Of a stretch of 64,000 nucleotides of DNA, positions 10,480 to 22,094 are shown one piece after another; positions within the stretch are counted from its first letter, which is position 1, and every line of letters starts with the position of its first letter. The notes below the pieces were generated by a model, which saw only the letters and a program-made list of their open reading frames with translations, did not search any database and was not told the DNA's origin. Made by a program: the position numbers and the translations under genes. This stretch comes from Saccopteryx bilineata. Taxonomy: Eukaryota > Chordata > Mammalia > Chiroptera > Emballonuridae. The stretch covers positions 186,723,520 to 186,787,519 of the forward strand of contig NC_089491.1 of NCBI RefSeq assembly GCF_036850765.1. The letters run 5' to 3'.

Positions 10480-11092
10480 CTAATCAGGCCAATTGTTTCA
10501 CTGTAAGGCCAATGAAGGCCACGGATCATCAGCCCATAGATTTCCTTTGCTGTAAAATTACTCCTTTGATCACAAGCAATGAAGCATAGAATTTCACAAC
10601 AATGGGATTAACTCCAGAGATGGTAGGTTTGGCAGAAGCATTGTAGTCAGGGAAGCCAGTCATATTCCAGAACAAGTGTCTGTTCCAGTGAAGACAAAGC
10701 ATTGCCCCTACCATGATGGGAGTGGTCCATTATAACCAACCTACTCCTAGGTAGCTTTCTGTTCCTCAAGCCAGGGAATGACACCATATTGATGTAGATT
10801 TTCAGGCATAGTAGGTGAGCACTCAACACTGGCTAGAACCAAATTACCTTTGATGAGTGAAAATTCATGTTGCTGTGTCAATATATAACCCTGCCCTCCC
10901 TGGCCTTTATATTTCTAAGCCCACTGGTCAAGAACCAAGGTGGTTAAGAAATAGGCTAACTGATGCCACCAAAAGGAATCATCTTGCCTCTAGCTGGTTG
11001 GCTCAGCAGTAGAGTGTCGGCCCAGTGTGTGGAAGTCCCGGGTTTGATTTCCAGTCAGGGCACACAGGAAAAGTAATCATCTGCTTCTCCAC

Positions 11093-11129
<37 letters not shown>

Positions 11130-12480
11130 CCCCTCCCATAGTCATGGTTCATTCGAGCAAGTTGGTCCCAGACACTGAGGATGGCACCATGGCCTCACCT
11201 CAGGCACCAAAATAGCTTGTTTGCCAAGCAATGGGGCAGCGGCCTGAGATAGGCAGAGTAGCACCCATAGGGGATTTGCTGGGCACGTGTGGGAGTCTGT
11301 CTCTCTGCCATCCCACCTCTCACTTAATAAAAAAAAAAGAGGGATTATCTTGTCCACTTGGTTTTTAAGCTCCTCTGCCTTGGTTGCTTTTGTATGCATT
11401 CATATGGGACACATAGTCTCATATTTTCTGTGAATTCAGAGAAATCAATCCATACAACTCTTCCCTAGATCTCCTTGCCACCAGTGTTTCAATCATGTCC
11501 TTTCCAAGTTCTTGACAATCCAGGTAAACCATTGGTCATTGTCCATGAGTTAGTGCAGATGTGTGCTTAGGGGTATTTTTTTCCTCTGGGCAAAAGGAAC
11601 ATTCACTGCTCAGCATTCATCCACTGAGGAGAGTACCCTTTACACTGTCCTCAGTGGGCCACCCTGGAGTAATGCTCTAGTCTGCAGCTGTCCACTTTTG
11701 GGTAGCACCAGTATACGGTGAAGACACCTATAATCCACACCTCAATTTCTTTTTTCCCTCAGTTGAGTGGTCACTGAGAACTCCTTGTGAGGGCATAGGT
11801 TCAGACTGAGGGGACTAGTCAACTTGGCAACAATACTGGCCAGGGCATCTTCTTCTTGTTCCTGCCATTTTTTCGTGTCTCCAGGATCTGCTGGAGCCCA
11901 GTCTCACTTATATATCCCTTCCCCTTGATGATGGATGCTGCTGTGTAAACCCAACTTCCTTGCTTGGGTCAGATGAGAGGTCACAAGGTAGCTTGATGGC
12001 TTTTGGTACAGCGTTCAGTGTTTATTATCAATAGTAAGCCCAGTACTTCTCAAAAGGAAAACAGTTATCTTCAGAAGGAAATATAGCTTTGCTCCAAAAT
12101 TTGAAGGAGCTATGCTTGGGTTCACCTGTAGTGGTTGCCAAAGACTCCAAACAGCATCACTATCTGCCACTAACATTTTGGACACCATTGTAGTCGCTGT
12201 CTTCAGGCCCAAGAGGCCAAGCTGCTTGAGCAGCAGCCTGAATTTGTATGCAGAGTCTTCTTTTATTATAGAGTCTCATTCAAAACTGGCAGCTTTTTAG
12301 GTTACTTAGTACATGGATTGAACTAGCATGCCCAAATGAGGTATATGTCGCCTCTCAGGTCCACATAGATCTACTAGGCATTGTACCTCTTTCTTAGTGG
12401 AAGGAAAGGCCAAATGTAACAACTTATTCTTCAACTTGGAATACATAATTTGCCATGGCTCAGAATTCTTTTGAAATGCA
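10480..12480 (-). pseudogene. Decayed ERVL-type retroviral pol, antisense
   Basis: An endogenous retrovirus remnant on the reverse strand, with many stops and frameshifts. Fragments recognisable in translation run from the RNase H region (about 12210-12020, near AVWSLWQPLQ) through a linker to the integrase region (about 10714-10560, with GFPDYNASAKPTI). This layout is that of ERVL pol. A SINE splits it at 10987-11340. LTRs were not seen at either end, where L1 remnants abut. It is certainly non-functional. Confidence 0.6.
10987..11340 (+). mobile_element. Rhin-1-like SINE in ERVL remnant
   Basis: The tRNA-like head (GTTGGCTCAGCAGTAGAGTG, then GGGTTTGATTTCC) starts at about 10990. The body follows, with an expanded (CT)n at 11098-11127, and the A-rich end is near 11329-11340. 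The flanks GGAATCATCTTG and GGATTATCTTG look like a diverged TSD. The element is mutated relative to the copy at 51501-51868, so it is an older insertion. Confidence 0.8.
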
Positions 12481-12511
12481 AATTCACTACACCTAGACAC
12501 ACAGCCTGTAT

Positions 12512-13012
12512 CATAATGTCTGTAGCAGCTTTATTCAAAATATCCAAAAGCTGAAAACCACCCAAATGTCCATCAGCATGTGAATGGAACAAACAAATTG
12601 TGGTGCATTCTTACAGTGAAATTATTCAGTAATAGAAAGGGTCAAACAACTGATGCATACAACATAGATAAATCTCAAAACCACTGTGCTGAGCAAAAGA
12701 AGAAAGACACAGGGGAATGCACTCTGTGTACTTCCATTTCCATAAAGTTCTAGAGAAGATACACAGTATGATCTACAGTGACAGGAAGCACATTTATGCT
12801 TGCCTGGAAGGGAGGCTGGGCTGCTTAGTGGCTGGGGAGAAACACTAGGAACCTTTATCGGGTGACAGAGACATTCTGTATCTTGGTTTTGGTGATGGTT
12901 ACATGGATGTACACATTTATCCAAACTTGTCAAATTGTGCACTTAAAATTGGTACATTTTATTGTATGTAAATTGTATCTCAATAAATCTGATATTTAAA
13001 AGTTTTTTAATT
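12512..13012 (+). mobile_element. Old L1 3' end fragment
   Basis: Nucleotide similarity to the end of L1 ORF2 and the 3' UTR: it covers the segments AAATGTCCATCAGCA... and ATTCAGTAATAGAAAG..., and finishes with the conserved tail around 12950-13005 (TATCTCAATAAA). No open frame. Confidence 0.75.
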
Positions 13013-13081
13013 TCTGATTTAGTATCTCAGTAGTGTTTTTCACTTAGAGATTAAAGTAAGTTACACAGAGACCATGTGGTG

Positions 13082-13418
13082 GCGAAGTGGATAGAGCATT
13101 GACTTGGGACACTGAGGACCTAGGTTCAAAACCTGGAAGTTGCCAGCTTGAGTGCAGGCTCACCAGCTTGAGCACAACGTCACTGGCTTGAGCATGGGAT
13201 CATCAACATGACCCCATGGTTGCTGGCTTGAGCCCAAAGGTCTCTGACTTAAAATCCAAGGTTTCAGCTCGAGCCCCCTGGTCAAGACATGTATGAGAAG
13301 CACTCAGTGAACAACTTAGGAGCTGCAACTACAAGTTGATGCTTCTCATCTCTCTCCTTTCCTGATTATCCATCTATCTGTGTGTCTCTCTCACTCTCTT
13401 TCTTGCAAAAAAAAAAAG
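13082..13418 (+). mobile_element. tRNA-derived SINE with repeated TTGAGC modules
   Basis: The head begins ACCATGTGGTGGCGAAGTGG, with a B-box-like GGTTCAAAACC. The middle contains several imperfect repeats of a roughly 30-base unit built around GCTTGAGC. A CT-rich stretch and an A-run (about 13408-13418) close it. AAAGTAAGTTACA / AAAGTAAGTTGCA flank it as a near-perfect TSD. It is the same family as the copies at 48947-49293 and about 50208-50547. Confidence 0.8.
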
Positions 13419-14165
13419 TAAGTTGCATAAAAATACATGTTATTTGATAGTTTCAACAAAGGAATTTCTATTAAGTAAATTATGGACTGTATGAATTAAA
13501 GGATGGATCTTCTAGCTTTGTATTTCAAATAGGTTAGAAATCTCAGGTGGCAGAAATCTTCATAATCCTTTCTTCCTTCACAAAACAGTTAAGCTTCCTG
13601 AAGGACAGAGCCAGGAATGCTATTTCATATTACATATTTCTGTTCCACTGTTAGCTTTGGCCTCTATTTTAAGTAGGTAGGTGCTGTAATCACCTGTCTA
13701 AGATTCTAGTCAGGGACCAGATGTTCCAGACTGGCCCAAGCAACAGATAGATATCTCTTCCACAGAAAAATTTTAAAAATAAAAAAAATCAATGAAATAG
13801 GTATAAATTGCTATAGATCTCAGATCCTCTATCTTCAGCCACAAGCCACCTAACTATGAGATTGGATTACCTGCTTAATCTCAGAAGAAGGAAAGTGAGG
13901 ACAAAAATGCATCTAGAAGTTAAAGGAAGTTATTAATTACAAATTAGTTCAAAGAAGAAGCAAATAAATCACTTAACAAGAGTTTTCCCTATTCTGTTAG
14001 GAAATTAAAAAGGGCTTCACAAAAGTTGGTGATTATGTAACCAATCCCAAGTAAAGTCCTAGGGACTAAATACCCAAGTCAAGAGAGAATGGAATGGTTT
14101 TACTTAAGCCTAGGCCATAGGACACTGGTAGAGACATACTGATAGAGGAACTTTATGGAAGAACA
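13419..14165. other. Unassigned non-coding sequence
   Basis: AT-rich, with no long open frame. No repeat family was recognised with confidence. Confidence 0.35.
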
Positions 14166-14345
14166 AACAGTAATAGCTAACATTTACTGAGGGCTCACTT
14201 GGTACTCAGAATTGTGCTAAACATTCTACATACATTATCTTATTTAGTCCATTCTACCAAGATAGAAACTGAGACTCACAGTAACTTGCTTGAGATTTAA
14301 GCTAGTAAATGGCATAAATCAAAGGAAGAACTGAGCTCTTTTTCT
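14166..14345 (+). repeat. MIR SINE remnant
   Basis: Matches the ancient mammalian-wide MIR core: AATAGCTAACATTTACTGAG, then a cue for lowest-order sequence ACATACATTATCTTATTTA, followed by the GAAACTGAGACTCA segment and the AGCTAGTAAATGGC segment. Strongly diverged and inactive. Confidence 0.75.
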
Positions 14346-14439
14346 GGTCTTGTTTCTACCTTTTATGAGTTCTGCCATAAGCTCTGGTCCTCTCCTAAAT
14401 TCTCAACTGGCTGAATTGGTAGGAAATACAAATACTTTC

Positions 14440-15980
14440 AATTGTCAGCACATTCTCAGCAAATTAGAAATTGAGGGAAACTTCTTTAACTTGATAGAGA
14501 ACATGAAAAATCTACAGCTGATATCATATTTAATGGTGAGCAACTAGAAGCTTTCCTGCTAAAATCAGAAATGAGATATCACTCTCTTCAAAATTGTAGT
14601 GGATATTCTAGCTAATGCAGCAAGACAAGAAAGAAAATAAAAGATATACCGATTGGGAAGGAATAAATAACACTGTTCATAGATGACATGATTGTCTATA
14701 TAGAAAATCTAAAAGAATCAATAGAAAAAAACAGAAACAAACGGAACTAACAAGTAATTATAGTAAGGTTGCAAGAACAAGGTCAACATACAAAAATCAA
14801 TCACTTTCTTGTATACTAGGATTGAGCAAGTAGAATTTGAAATTAAAAACATGGTTCCATTTACATTAGCACCCTTCCTCCAAAATAAAATATTTAAGAG
14901 TGACTCTAAAAAAATATGTAGAAGATTTATTTGAGGAAAACTACAAAACTGATGAATTAAATGAAAGTATGAGTCAATAAATGGAGAAAGACTCCATGTT
15001 CATCTATAGGAACACTCAATATTGCCAAGATGTCAGTTCCTCCCAACTTCATCTATAGAGTCAATGCAATCCCAATCAAAATTCTACCAAGTTATTTGGT
15101 GGGTGTTGACAAATTAAATTCTAAAATTTATACGGAGAGACAAAAGACCCACAATAGCCAACTCAATTTTGAAGGAGAAAAATAAATTCAGAGGGCTAAC
15201 ACTACCTAACTTCAAGACCTAACTATGAAACTACAGTAATCAAGACAGTTCCCATTCTTTGGCAAAAGAATAGATAAATAGATCAGTAAAACAGAATATA
15301 GAGCTCAGAAATTAACCCACATAAATATAGTCAATTGACTTTAGACTTTATTTTTTTATTGAGATATAATGATATATAGGATTATATTAGTTTTGGGTAT
15401 ATGATATAATAATTTAATATTTGTATAATTGCAAAATGATTATCACACTAGGTCTAGTTAACATCCAATACCACATAGTTATAATTTTTGTTCTTGTAGT
15501 CAGAACTTTTAAAATCTACTCTCTTAGCACCTTTAAAATATATATGATAAAGTATTATTAACTATAGTCATCATCTGTATATTGTATTCCCCTGACTAAT
15601 TTATTTATTTATTTATATTTATTTATTTATTTTTTACATATCCCTGTTCTACTATTTGCTTTGGCCTCAATTTTATTTCTCAGTTACTGTTGATATTCAA
15701 TATTATTTTATATTAGTCTCAGGTATACAGCATAACAGTTAGATGATTATATAATTTACAAAGTGATCTCCCCCAATATTCTAGTACTCATTTGGCACCA
15801 TACATAGTTACTACAATTTTATAATCATGTGATCTTTGACAAAGGAGCAAAAGCAATACAATGGTGAAAAGATCATCTTTTCAAGAAATTGTGCAGAACA
15901 ACTGGACACCAATATGCAAAAAAAGTTATTCTAGGCACAGACCTTACATTCTTTACAAAAATTATCAATACATTTGTCTC
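14440..15980 (+). mobile_element. Old L1 ORF2 fragment, itself interrupted
   Basis: 14440-15345 and about 15830-15980 together resemble the reverse transcriptase and later part of L1 ORF2. A degraded FIDDMIVYIENLKES (catalytic box) is visible near 14675-14720. The ACTTTAGACTT boundary at about 15340 resumes at GATCTTTGACAAAGG near 15830. The intervening 485 bases are a different, AT-rich repeat that resembles old L1M 3' sequence (TTATTGAGATATAATG). No intact frame. Confidence 0.65.
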
Positions 15981-16334
15981 TTTGCATTTTCTTCCTCTTA
16001 TATCCCTTTAGCAATGGTCAATGGATCTAAAACAAATCATAATCTTAAAGGATCTTCAACACAGCAAGTATTTTTAGAGATATGTGGAGACTAGAGTCCT
16101 AAGTAATTTGTTAGAAGATTGAGCCAGGATCTTAGACTGACTTATTAAAGGATTCATGGAATTATATACAGTACCCAGATCCCAAAAAGGATCAGATGAT
16201 AGCTATACAAGAGGACTAAGTATTTTCTATCTTCTCTCATTCATTCACTCATTCAACAAATACTTATGGAGCATACACACTACTTAGTACTAAGTGAAAC
16301 AGAGCCAGTCAGCGGTAATATTGATTAGAATTAA
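15981..16334. other. Unassigned sequence with possible MIR/L2 trace
   Basis: Around 16240-16290 there is a CATTCATTCACTCATTCAACAAATACTTATGGAG-like segment of the type seen in old L2/MIR repeats. The rest is unrecognised. Confidence 0.3.
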
Positions 16335-16760
16335 ATTTACCTACATTTGAGCAGAAAAACCAAAGTAATAATAGCTTATAAATACAGGTTTATTTTTTCT
16401 CATATATAGAGAAGTTCCAGTTGTAAGCAAACCAGGTCTGTTGGGGCAACTCCAAGGTCATCAAGGACCAGCATGCCAACTCTTTTTCTGCTCTATCATC
16501 ATAACATGTGGCTGCCATCTCATTGTCACTTGATACTTGATTGTCCAAAGTGGCTTCCGGTGTTTCTGCCATCTGTTCTTCACTTTAGGAAGCAAGAAAG
16601 AGAAAGAGTGAGAAGAGAAAAAAGGAACCACCCTTCCAAAGAGTTTTCTTGAAAATACTACCCTGAAATCTCAGTTTTCATTTCATTGGCGAAAATGCTG
16701 TCACATGACCATTACTCACTTCAGAAGAAACTAGTATTGTAGTCTTTCCACAGAGACTAC
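16335..16760. repeat. Probable ancient interspersed repeat, family not named
   Basis: The sequence has the flavour of an old eutherian repeat: a TTTATTTTTTCTCATATA start, then AAGTTCCAG and CAAGGTCATCAAGG passages, then CTTCCGGTGTTTCTGCCATC. A 60-codon reverse frame (16572-16390) falls within it and is not a credible gene. I cannot assign a family without a search. Confidence 0.35.
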
Positions 16761-18327
16761 CCTGATGGAGTCTTGGATGAATGGGAAATGGACAATAATT
16801 AGACAACTATTTTCAGTCTTTTTTTTTTACAGAGGATATTGGAAAAATCTTCCAGAGGAGGTGCCATCGAAGATAAGACTTGAAAAGTGAGTGAATATTA
16901 GCTTGGCAAAGAGATGAGAAAAGGGAAAATCACATTTCCAAAGATCTTGAGCAAGAGAAAAATCACAATGCAGTTGAGGAACTGAAAAAAACTTCCACTT
17001 GGCTGGAAACTAGACTGAAAAGGTGGTATGGGAAGGACCTGGGGAACTGGACCTTGCCAATCCCATCTAGGGGTTTTGAAATAAGTAGCCATGGCATTGG
17101 CCAGAAGTTGGTGGATTTGAAGCCTTTTTATTAGTCACTATGAGGCTTGGTTTGGGATATGGGATAGGATGAGGAATCAAGAATAATTCTCAAATCTGAC
17201 AACATTCTAGATAAATGTCAGCGCCATTCCTTGAGCACTACCTCTAAGACCTTTTCACTATAGCCATTGTTACATTACTTTGTCAGGGATCACTCGGGCA
17301 TGCAGCTGAAGTTCCTAGTGTTTGGCTGTCTGGCTATTCTTGAGGGAATGTTGGACAAGTACCATAGCTCTTGAACAACCCACCTGGCAGTACTATTGAG
17401 ATGTGGTGAAATTAGACTTGATGCCCGTGTACGTGTGTTAAAAATGAATATCCATCTCCTATGGAGAAGGAGTAGAGGCAGATGTGATCAACTAGCAGGA
17501 GGAAGGCACATGGGATTGGCTCAATGAGTGGAATTACAAGCTTCATTTTCCACCAATACATGGCCACAAGGGATTCCCAGCTCTACCTTAGAGGTTCAGC
17601 ATCCTCACTCAATTACAACTACTGCAATCAAAGAGCATAGGAAAAGGCGGGGGGGATTAGAGAGGTTGTTGTGCGCCCCTGAGGACACCCTCAAGGTGTA
17701 GGCAGCCCAGTCTCTGAAATCCCATCCTCTGAGGGATCAACAGGAAGGAGACAGAAAATCTCCTTTGCTTGTTTTTTGTATCTTTCATTGACAGAAATTA
17801 TGCAACAAGCAAGCTCATTAAATGGCTGGGCATTCGAAGATTCAAAAGTTAAATTTCTTCCCCTGGCAAAATTAGGCTGGCCACATGAACAGAGTATATA
17901 TAGCATTAACATGTTTTTAGTTCTGTTTTCCTTTTCGATAAACCAGCTGAAAACATTATTGTTTGTGGTGTTAAATGGATTTCATAACTAATGTAGGATG
18001 TGGTTAAATTCATATTATTATGATCATTTTAATTGAATTTCCTAACTCCTACAGGCTTAATTGTCAACTTTTAACACTGAATTAAACATAAGGTCTCAAT
18101 GTTATTAATATGATATGCTCACATTCCCTACTGACATTGATTAGATTTTGCTTATCATTCCTGAATATTGTATTGAGTCTATTTTAAAGATATCCCAAGA
18201 GACCCATCTATCTTTACTGCATTTGAAGAAAAACAGATGTTCTCACATATCCTGAGAGATATTACAATTTACATTGTATTTGAAGGATGCTGAAAACCAG
18301 TTAGAGATCTATTTAGATGGCCAGAGG
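16761..18327. other. Unassigned non-coding sequence
   Basis: Intergenic. Open frames are below 75 codons and overlap on both strands. No RNA gene or clear repeat was recognised. Confidence 0.4.
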
Positions 18328-18603
18328 GTTTAGGTCAGTGTTTCCCAACCTTTTTTGTGCTATGCCCCACCTTAACCTTTCTAAAATTTTTATGTACCCC
18401 CCTATGTAACATACATAATTTTTAACATTAAAAAATTGATTTGTTCACTTAATAAACATAAATGATAGGTTCTAGGAAGAAATCACTGTGAAATTGTTAA
18501 CAAAACACAGTAAGTAAAATTTCAAAACATATAATGAAAAACAGAAATTTAAATTCCAAATAATTTTAATACAGATTTTTCTATATTAATTTATTATTTT
18601 AAT

Positions 18604-19607
18604 TTAGTGTGATCCTTGCGCTTGATGCTTGCTGCACAGAGATTTTATATTAGGTTCCAATTTGGTTAGCTTTAGTCTCAAGTCTCCACGTTGTGTTATA
18701 TCCAGCCGATTTCTTTTTTTTTTTACCAGTAAATCATTTACAGCACTAAATCCACATTCAGCTAAAAATGAAGATGGAAACGGTAGCAATAGTTTTCTTG
18801 CACATTTGGTTGAATTTGGGTATTTGATTTCTGTTTCCTCACAAAGCCATGCCATCACTCCTTTGATATTAAATAAAGCTTTAACTGACTCATCATTTTG
18901 CAATTCTGCGAGTTCTTCTTGATACTACATATTTGATATATCAGACAAATCCACTAACATTGGCTGCATCATCCATGTTAGGAAATCAATTTGTTTTAAA
19001 TCAGAAAATCTTTCTTTTAAATCAGCCGATAGAATATTCAAATGATTGACAATAACAAGTAAAGCGGTATCAGTTACTTCACATTTTTGGAGCCAATGAA
19101 ACTGTTTAAAGTTTTTGTTGTTAATATGGTTCTGACAGAACTCAATATTGGTAATGAAACCAAATATCTTTGCTTTTGCATTGACAAGAGTTTTATTTGT
19201 TCCTTGAAGTTGCTTATTTAATATATTGAGTTTTTCAAAGATATCGGCTAAATAACTCACAAATGCTTTACCATCTATTGTTAACAGATACTTCATTTCA
19301 GGTTTGTCGCTTAAAAAATCACTAAGAGTATCAAACAGTTCCATAAATCTTTTCAAACAGTTTCCTTTAGATAGCCATCTTACTTCAGTATGAAGTAAAA
19401 GTCTCTCATGGTCTTCATTTTGTTCTTCACAAAATAGCTTGAAAAGATGCTCACATTTGGCACTAGCTTTAATAGCATTAACACACTTTATTACTGTATG
19501 TAATACTTCATTCAGAACAGGCGAGATTTTTTTTTTAAGATTTTTTAAAAATTCTTTGCTTTAATTTTTTTTAATTTTTATTTTATTAATTTTTAGAGAG
19601 GAGAGAG

Positions 19608-19645
<38 letters not shown>

Positions 19646-20629
19646 GGGAGGGAGGAGCAGGAAGCATCAACTCCCATATGTGCCTTGACCAGGCAAGCCC
19701 AGGGTTTTGAACCGGCGACCTCAGCATTTCCAGGTCGATGCTTTATCCACTGCGCCACCACAGGTCAGGCAAGATATGTTTTTAGCTACCAAGTTTTCCC
19801 TATGAATAACACAATGCACAAGAATCATTTCTGGATTCGCATCTTTCATCAATTTTAAGCAGCCATTTTTCTTGCCCATCATATTGGGAGCACCATCTGC
19901 AGCACAAGATGTTATATTTTTCATTGGTATATCATTGACATCTAAGTAGTTTTTTAGCTTATTATATATATCTTTGGAGGTAGTGGTGCTTTCTAATCTT
20001 TTACAGAACAACATTTCTTCAGCAAAATGTCCTTTATCAATATATCTTACGTAAGTTATCAATACTGCCTCACTGTCTCTCAAAGTTGATTCATCCATTT
20101 GCAAGGAGAATTTTCTTGTTTTCAGCTTTTCAATAAGTTGCTTTTCAATATCCTCACTCATTTCGTCTATTCTTCTGCTAACAGAATTGTTACTGAGTGG
20201 CATAGCTTTTACATCTTTGTCATCTTTTTCAAGAACCATTTTAAGAAGTGCTGATATTGATGGTTTTATTAAATTCTCTCCTTTAGTGTGATTTTCTCCA
20301 GTTTTAGTGATGAATAAAGAAATTTGATGACTAGCCTCAAGAACACGATTATTAGTTGAAGTATGAGCAGTAAATAGAGACTTTAATGTTGTTCTTTTTT
20401 CAAAAATTTTCTTTAAAGTTTTAAAGTAACTCAAATCTGAATTAATATGAGCACTATGTTTCGCCTTCAAATGCACCTCAAGACGACCTTGTTTCATTGA
20501 TTCGTTGGTCAAGCATTGCTGGCATAAAAGACAAAAAGGAATCCGCTCATCATGAACAGTAGGTATGAACCCAAATTTTAAATATTCCTCCAAATATTGA
20601 CGAGTTTTTTTCTTGCTTGCACCACTCAT
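18604..20629 (-). pseudogene. hAT transposase (ZBED5/FAM200-like), SINE-interrupted
   Basis: Cut-and-paste transposase of the hAT superfamily. The start at 20629 gives MSGASKKKTR. A BED zinc finger has C33, C36, H53 and H58. The RNase-H-fold motifs are MDEST (D179), CAADGAPN (D245), HCVIH (C273-H276) and, past the SINE, EVRWLSKG. The C-terminal dimerisation region has LAECGFSAVNDL and the R-L-LT-L-PNI ending. The frame is open from 20629 to about 19776, then from about 19527 to 18928, then from 18924 to 18604. A TAG at 18925-18927 breaks it once in the same frame. Without the SINE this is about 590 codons, normal for the family. Host ZBED5 and FAM200 genes are domesticated relatives, so an annotation pipeline may call this a ZBED5-like gene. 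The TIRs show it is a transposon. Confidence 0.9.
19528..19768 (-). mobile_element. tRNA-derived SINE in the hAT transposase
   Basis: Reverse orientation: A/T-rich tail at 19528-19595, a long (GA)n at 19609-19641, then the tRNA-like head ending near GGTGGCGCAGTGG (reverse of CCACTGCGCCACC, 19748-19760). Probable TSD CAGGCGAGAT / CAGGCAAGAT (19518-19527, 19766-19775), differing at one CpG. It postdates the hAT and splits its transposase between HCVIHRENL and EVRWLSKG. Confidence 0.85.
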
Positions 20630-21449
20630 TTTACTATGGGCTATAATAAAAATAAGATCAATTAAAAACTAATATTAAAATATGTGTTAAATATATTCAA
20701 TGTGACATAGAGTAAACGTATACTAAAAATTCATATTTATTTAAATGTATATAACACATTTACTACACTACCACTGCAAATCAAAAGGTATCTATATTTT
20801 TTCCACTTGACAAAATTTTCTGGAAAGTTATGCTTCTAAAATTAAAATTGTCGTGCATGCACTATTATAGTCCCAATAATATTTATAAAATATTAGTGCT
20901 TTCTAGCCCTGATGCAAGAAGTACTTAATAAAGAGTTTAATATTGATAAAAATAAAATCAAATACCAGTTATATCTATGCAATATATATATATGTATATT
21001 GATTAAATCAACGAGCTTTTACAACAGTTTTGACTGACACTTATTTCAAATTAACACCAACTAAATGATGTGAAACACTGCAGAAGTTGCGATGGGCCAA
21101 TTAGGTGAGAATAACTGCGTTGTTAAGCAAGTTTTTAAAACATCCAGGGTTCCCCGCGGCAGACAGCACGTTCCGCGGTAAACCAAGGATGAAGTTTACT
21201 TGACGACGCCAATCACCCAGTTGATATTTTGGTCTTGTCAAACAAAATTATACTTAATAATTATTTACCGTAATTATTTAAGAATTGTATTTTTTGTTAA
21301 ATTTGGCACCGATATCTAGCATTGCATTTAAATGGCCCGGGGCGAAAGAGTTAAAGTTGTATCAAGTCCATTTTCAAATTGTCCCCCTTAACTATCGAAT
21401 TGCCTCTCTGTGGGGCGTGGGCCCCACGTTGGGAAACACTGGTTTAGGT

Positions 21450-22094
21450 CATCTATAACATCTGATGGTTTGGAATATTACAAAATTAAAGGGCTACTCA
21501 CCTGAAAATAAGTTCCTGAAAAGAAGCCCAGGAGCCCAAAGGTATGCTAATGTGTCACGGAAAGAACTCCATGGGGAGCTTTTTAAAACATTCCAGGCCT
21601 GGATGCACTGGATTTCTCCTTTGCTCTAGAGACCATCTTCTCTTTGTCCTTGTCCCATTGAGCCTCATGCCAACTGCTCTTTTCTAGAAACTAAAAAATT
21701 CTTAAGTATATATTTCTAATGTTCATTATTCTCTCCAAAGTCTATACTACACTTTACTACCTTCAATAGTAGATGCACCTCAGAAAGAAAATAGATGCCC
21801 TTAGAGGAAAACCTCCAGCTTTCCCTCCCTGATCTGATCCCAGCCCTCTCTGATCATCAGGGCCACTGTCATAGAAAGAAGACCATCTCTGTTTAAGTCT
21901 GGCCCCTGCTGTGCTCCAGCTGCCACCATCCAACAATACCTAAGTCTTCTTTGGACTTATGATGCAACCCACTGTACAGATTGTTTTATGAACATCATCT
22001 CAGAATCCTCCCAACAGCCTCAGGAGCACTCCAGGCTCTGGAAGAAATAGCACTTCTTGCTCATAGAAGATATTCAAGCTTTCCTATCTCAAAG
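21450..22094. other. Unassigned non-coding sequence
   Basis: Intergenic stretch between the hAT TSD and the start of the + strand L1. Nothing convincing was recognised, apart from faint MIR-like wording near 21980-22020. Confidence 0.35.

Larger units (their letters stand above)
18336..21441 (-). mobile_element. Complete hAT DNA transposon with near-intact transposase
   Basis: Terminal inverted repeats CAGTGTTTCCCAAC are at 18336-18349 and, inverted, at 21428-21441. The flanking 8 bp TSD GTTTAGGT is perfect (18328-18335 and 21442-21449); 8 bp is the hAT signature. The element is 3.1 kb including a 240-base SINE at 19528-19768. The transposase lies on the reverse strand between 20629 and 18604. 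Non-coding arms of about 270 and 810 bases separate it from the ends. The low decay argues for recent mobility. Confidence 0.93.

Noticed and set aside
13082..13418. Repeated GCTTGAGC modules as a CRISPR array
   Set aside because: Modules are imperfect, have no unique spacers, and lie inside a mammalian SINE.
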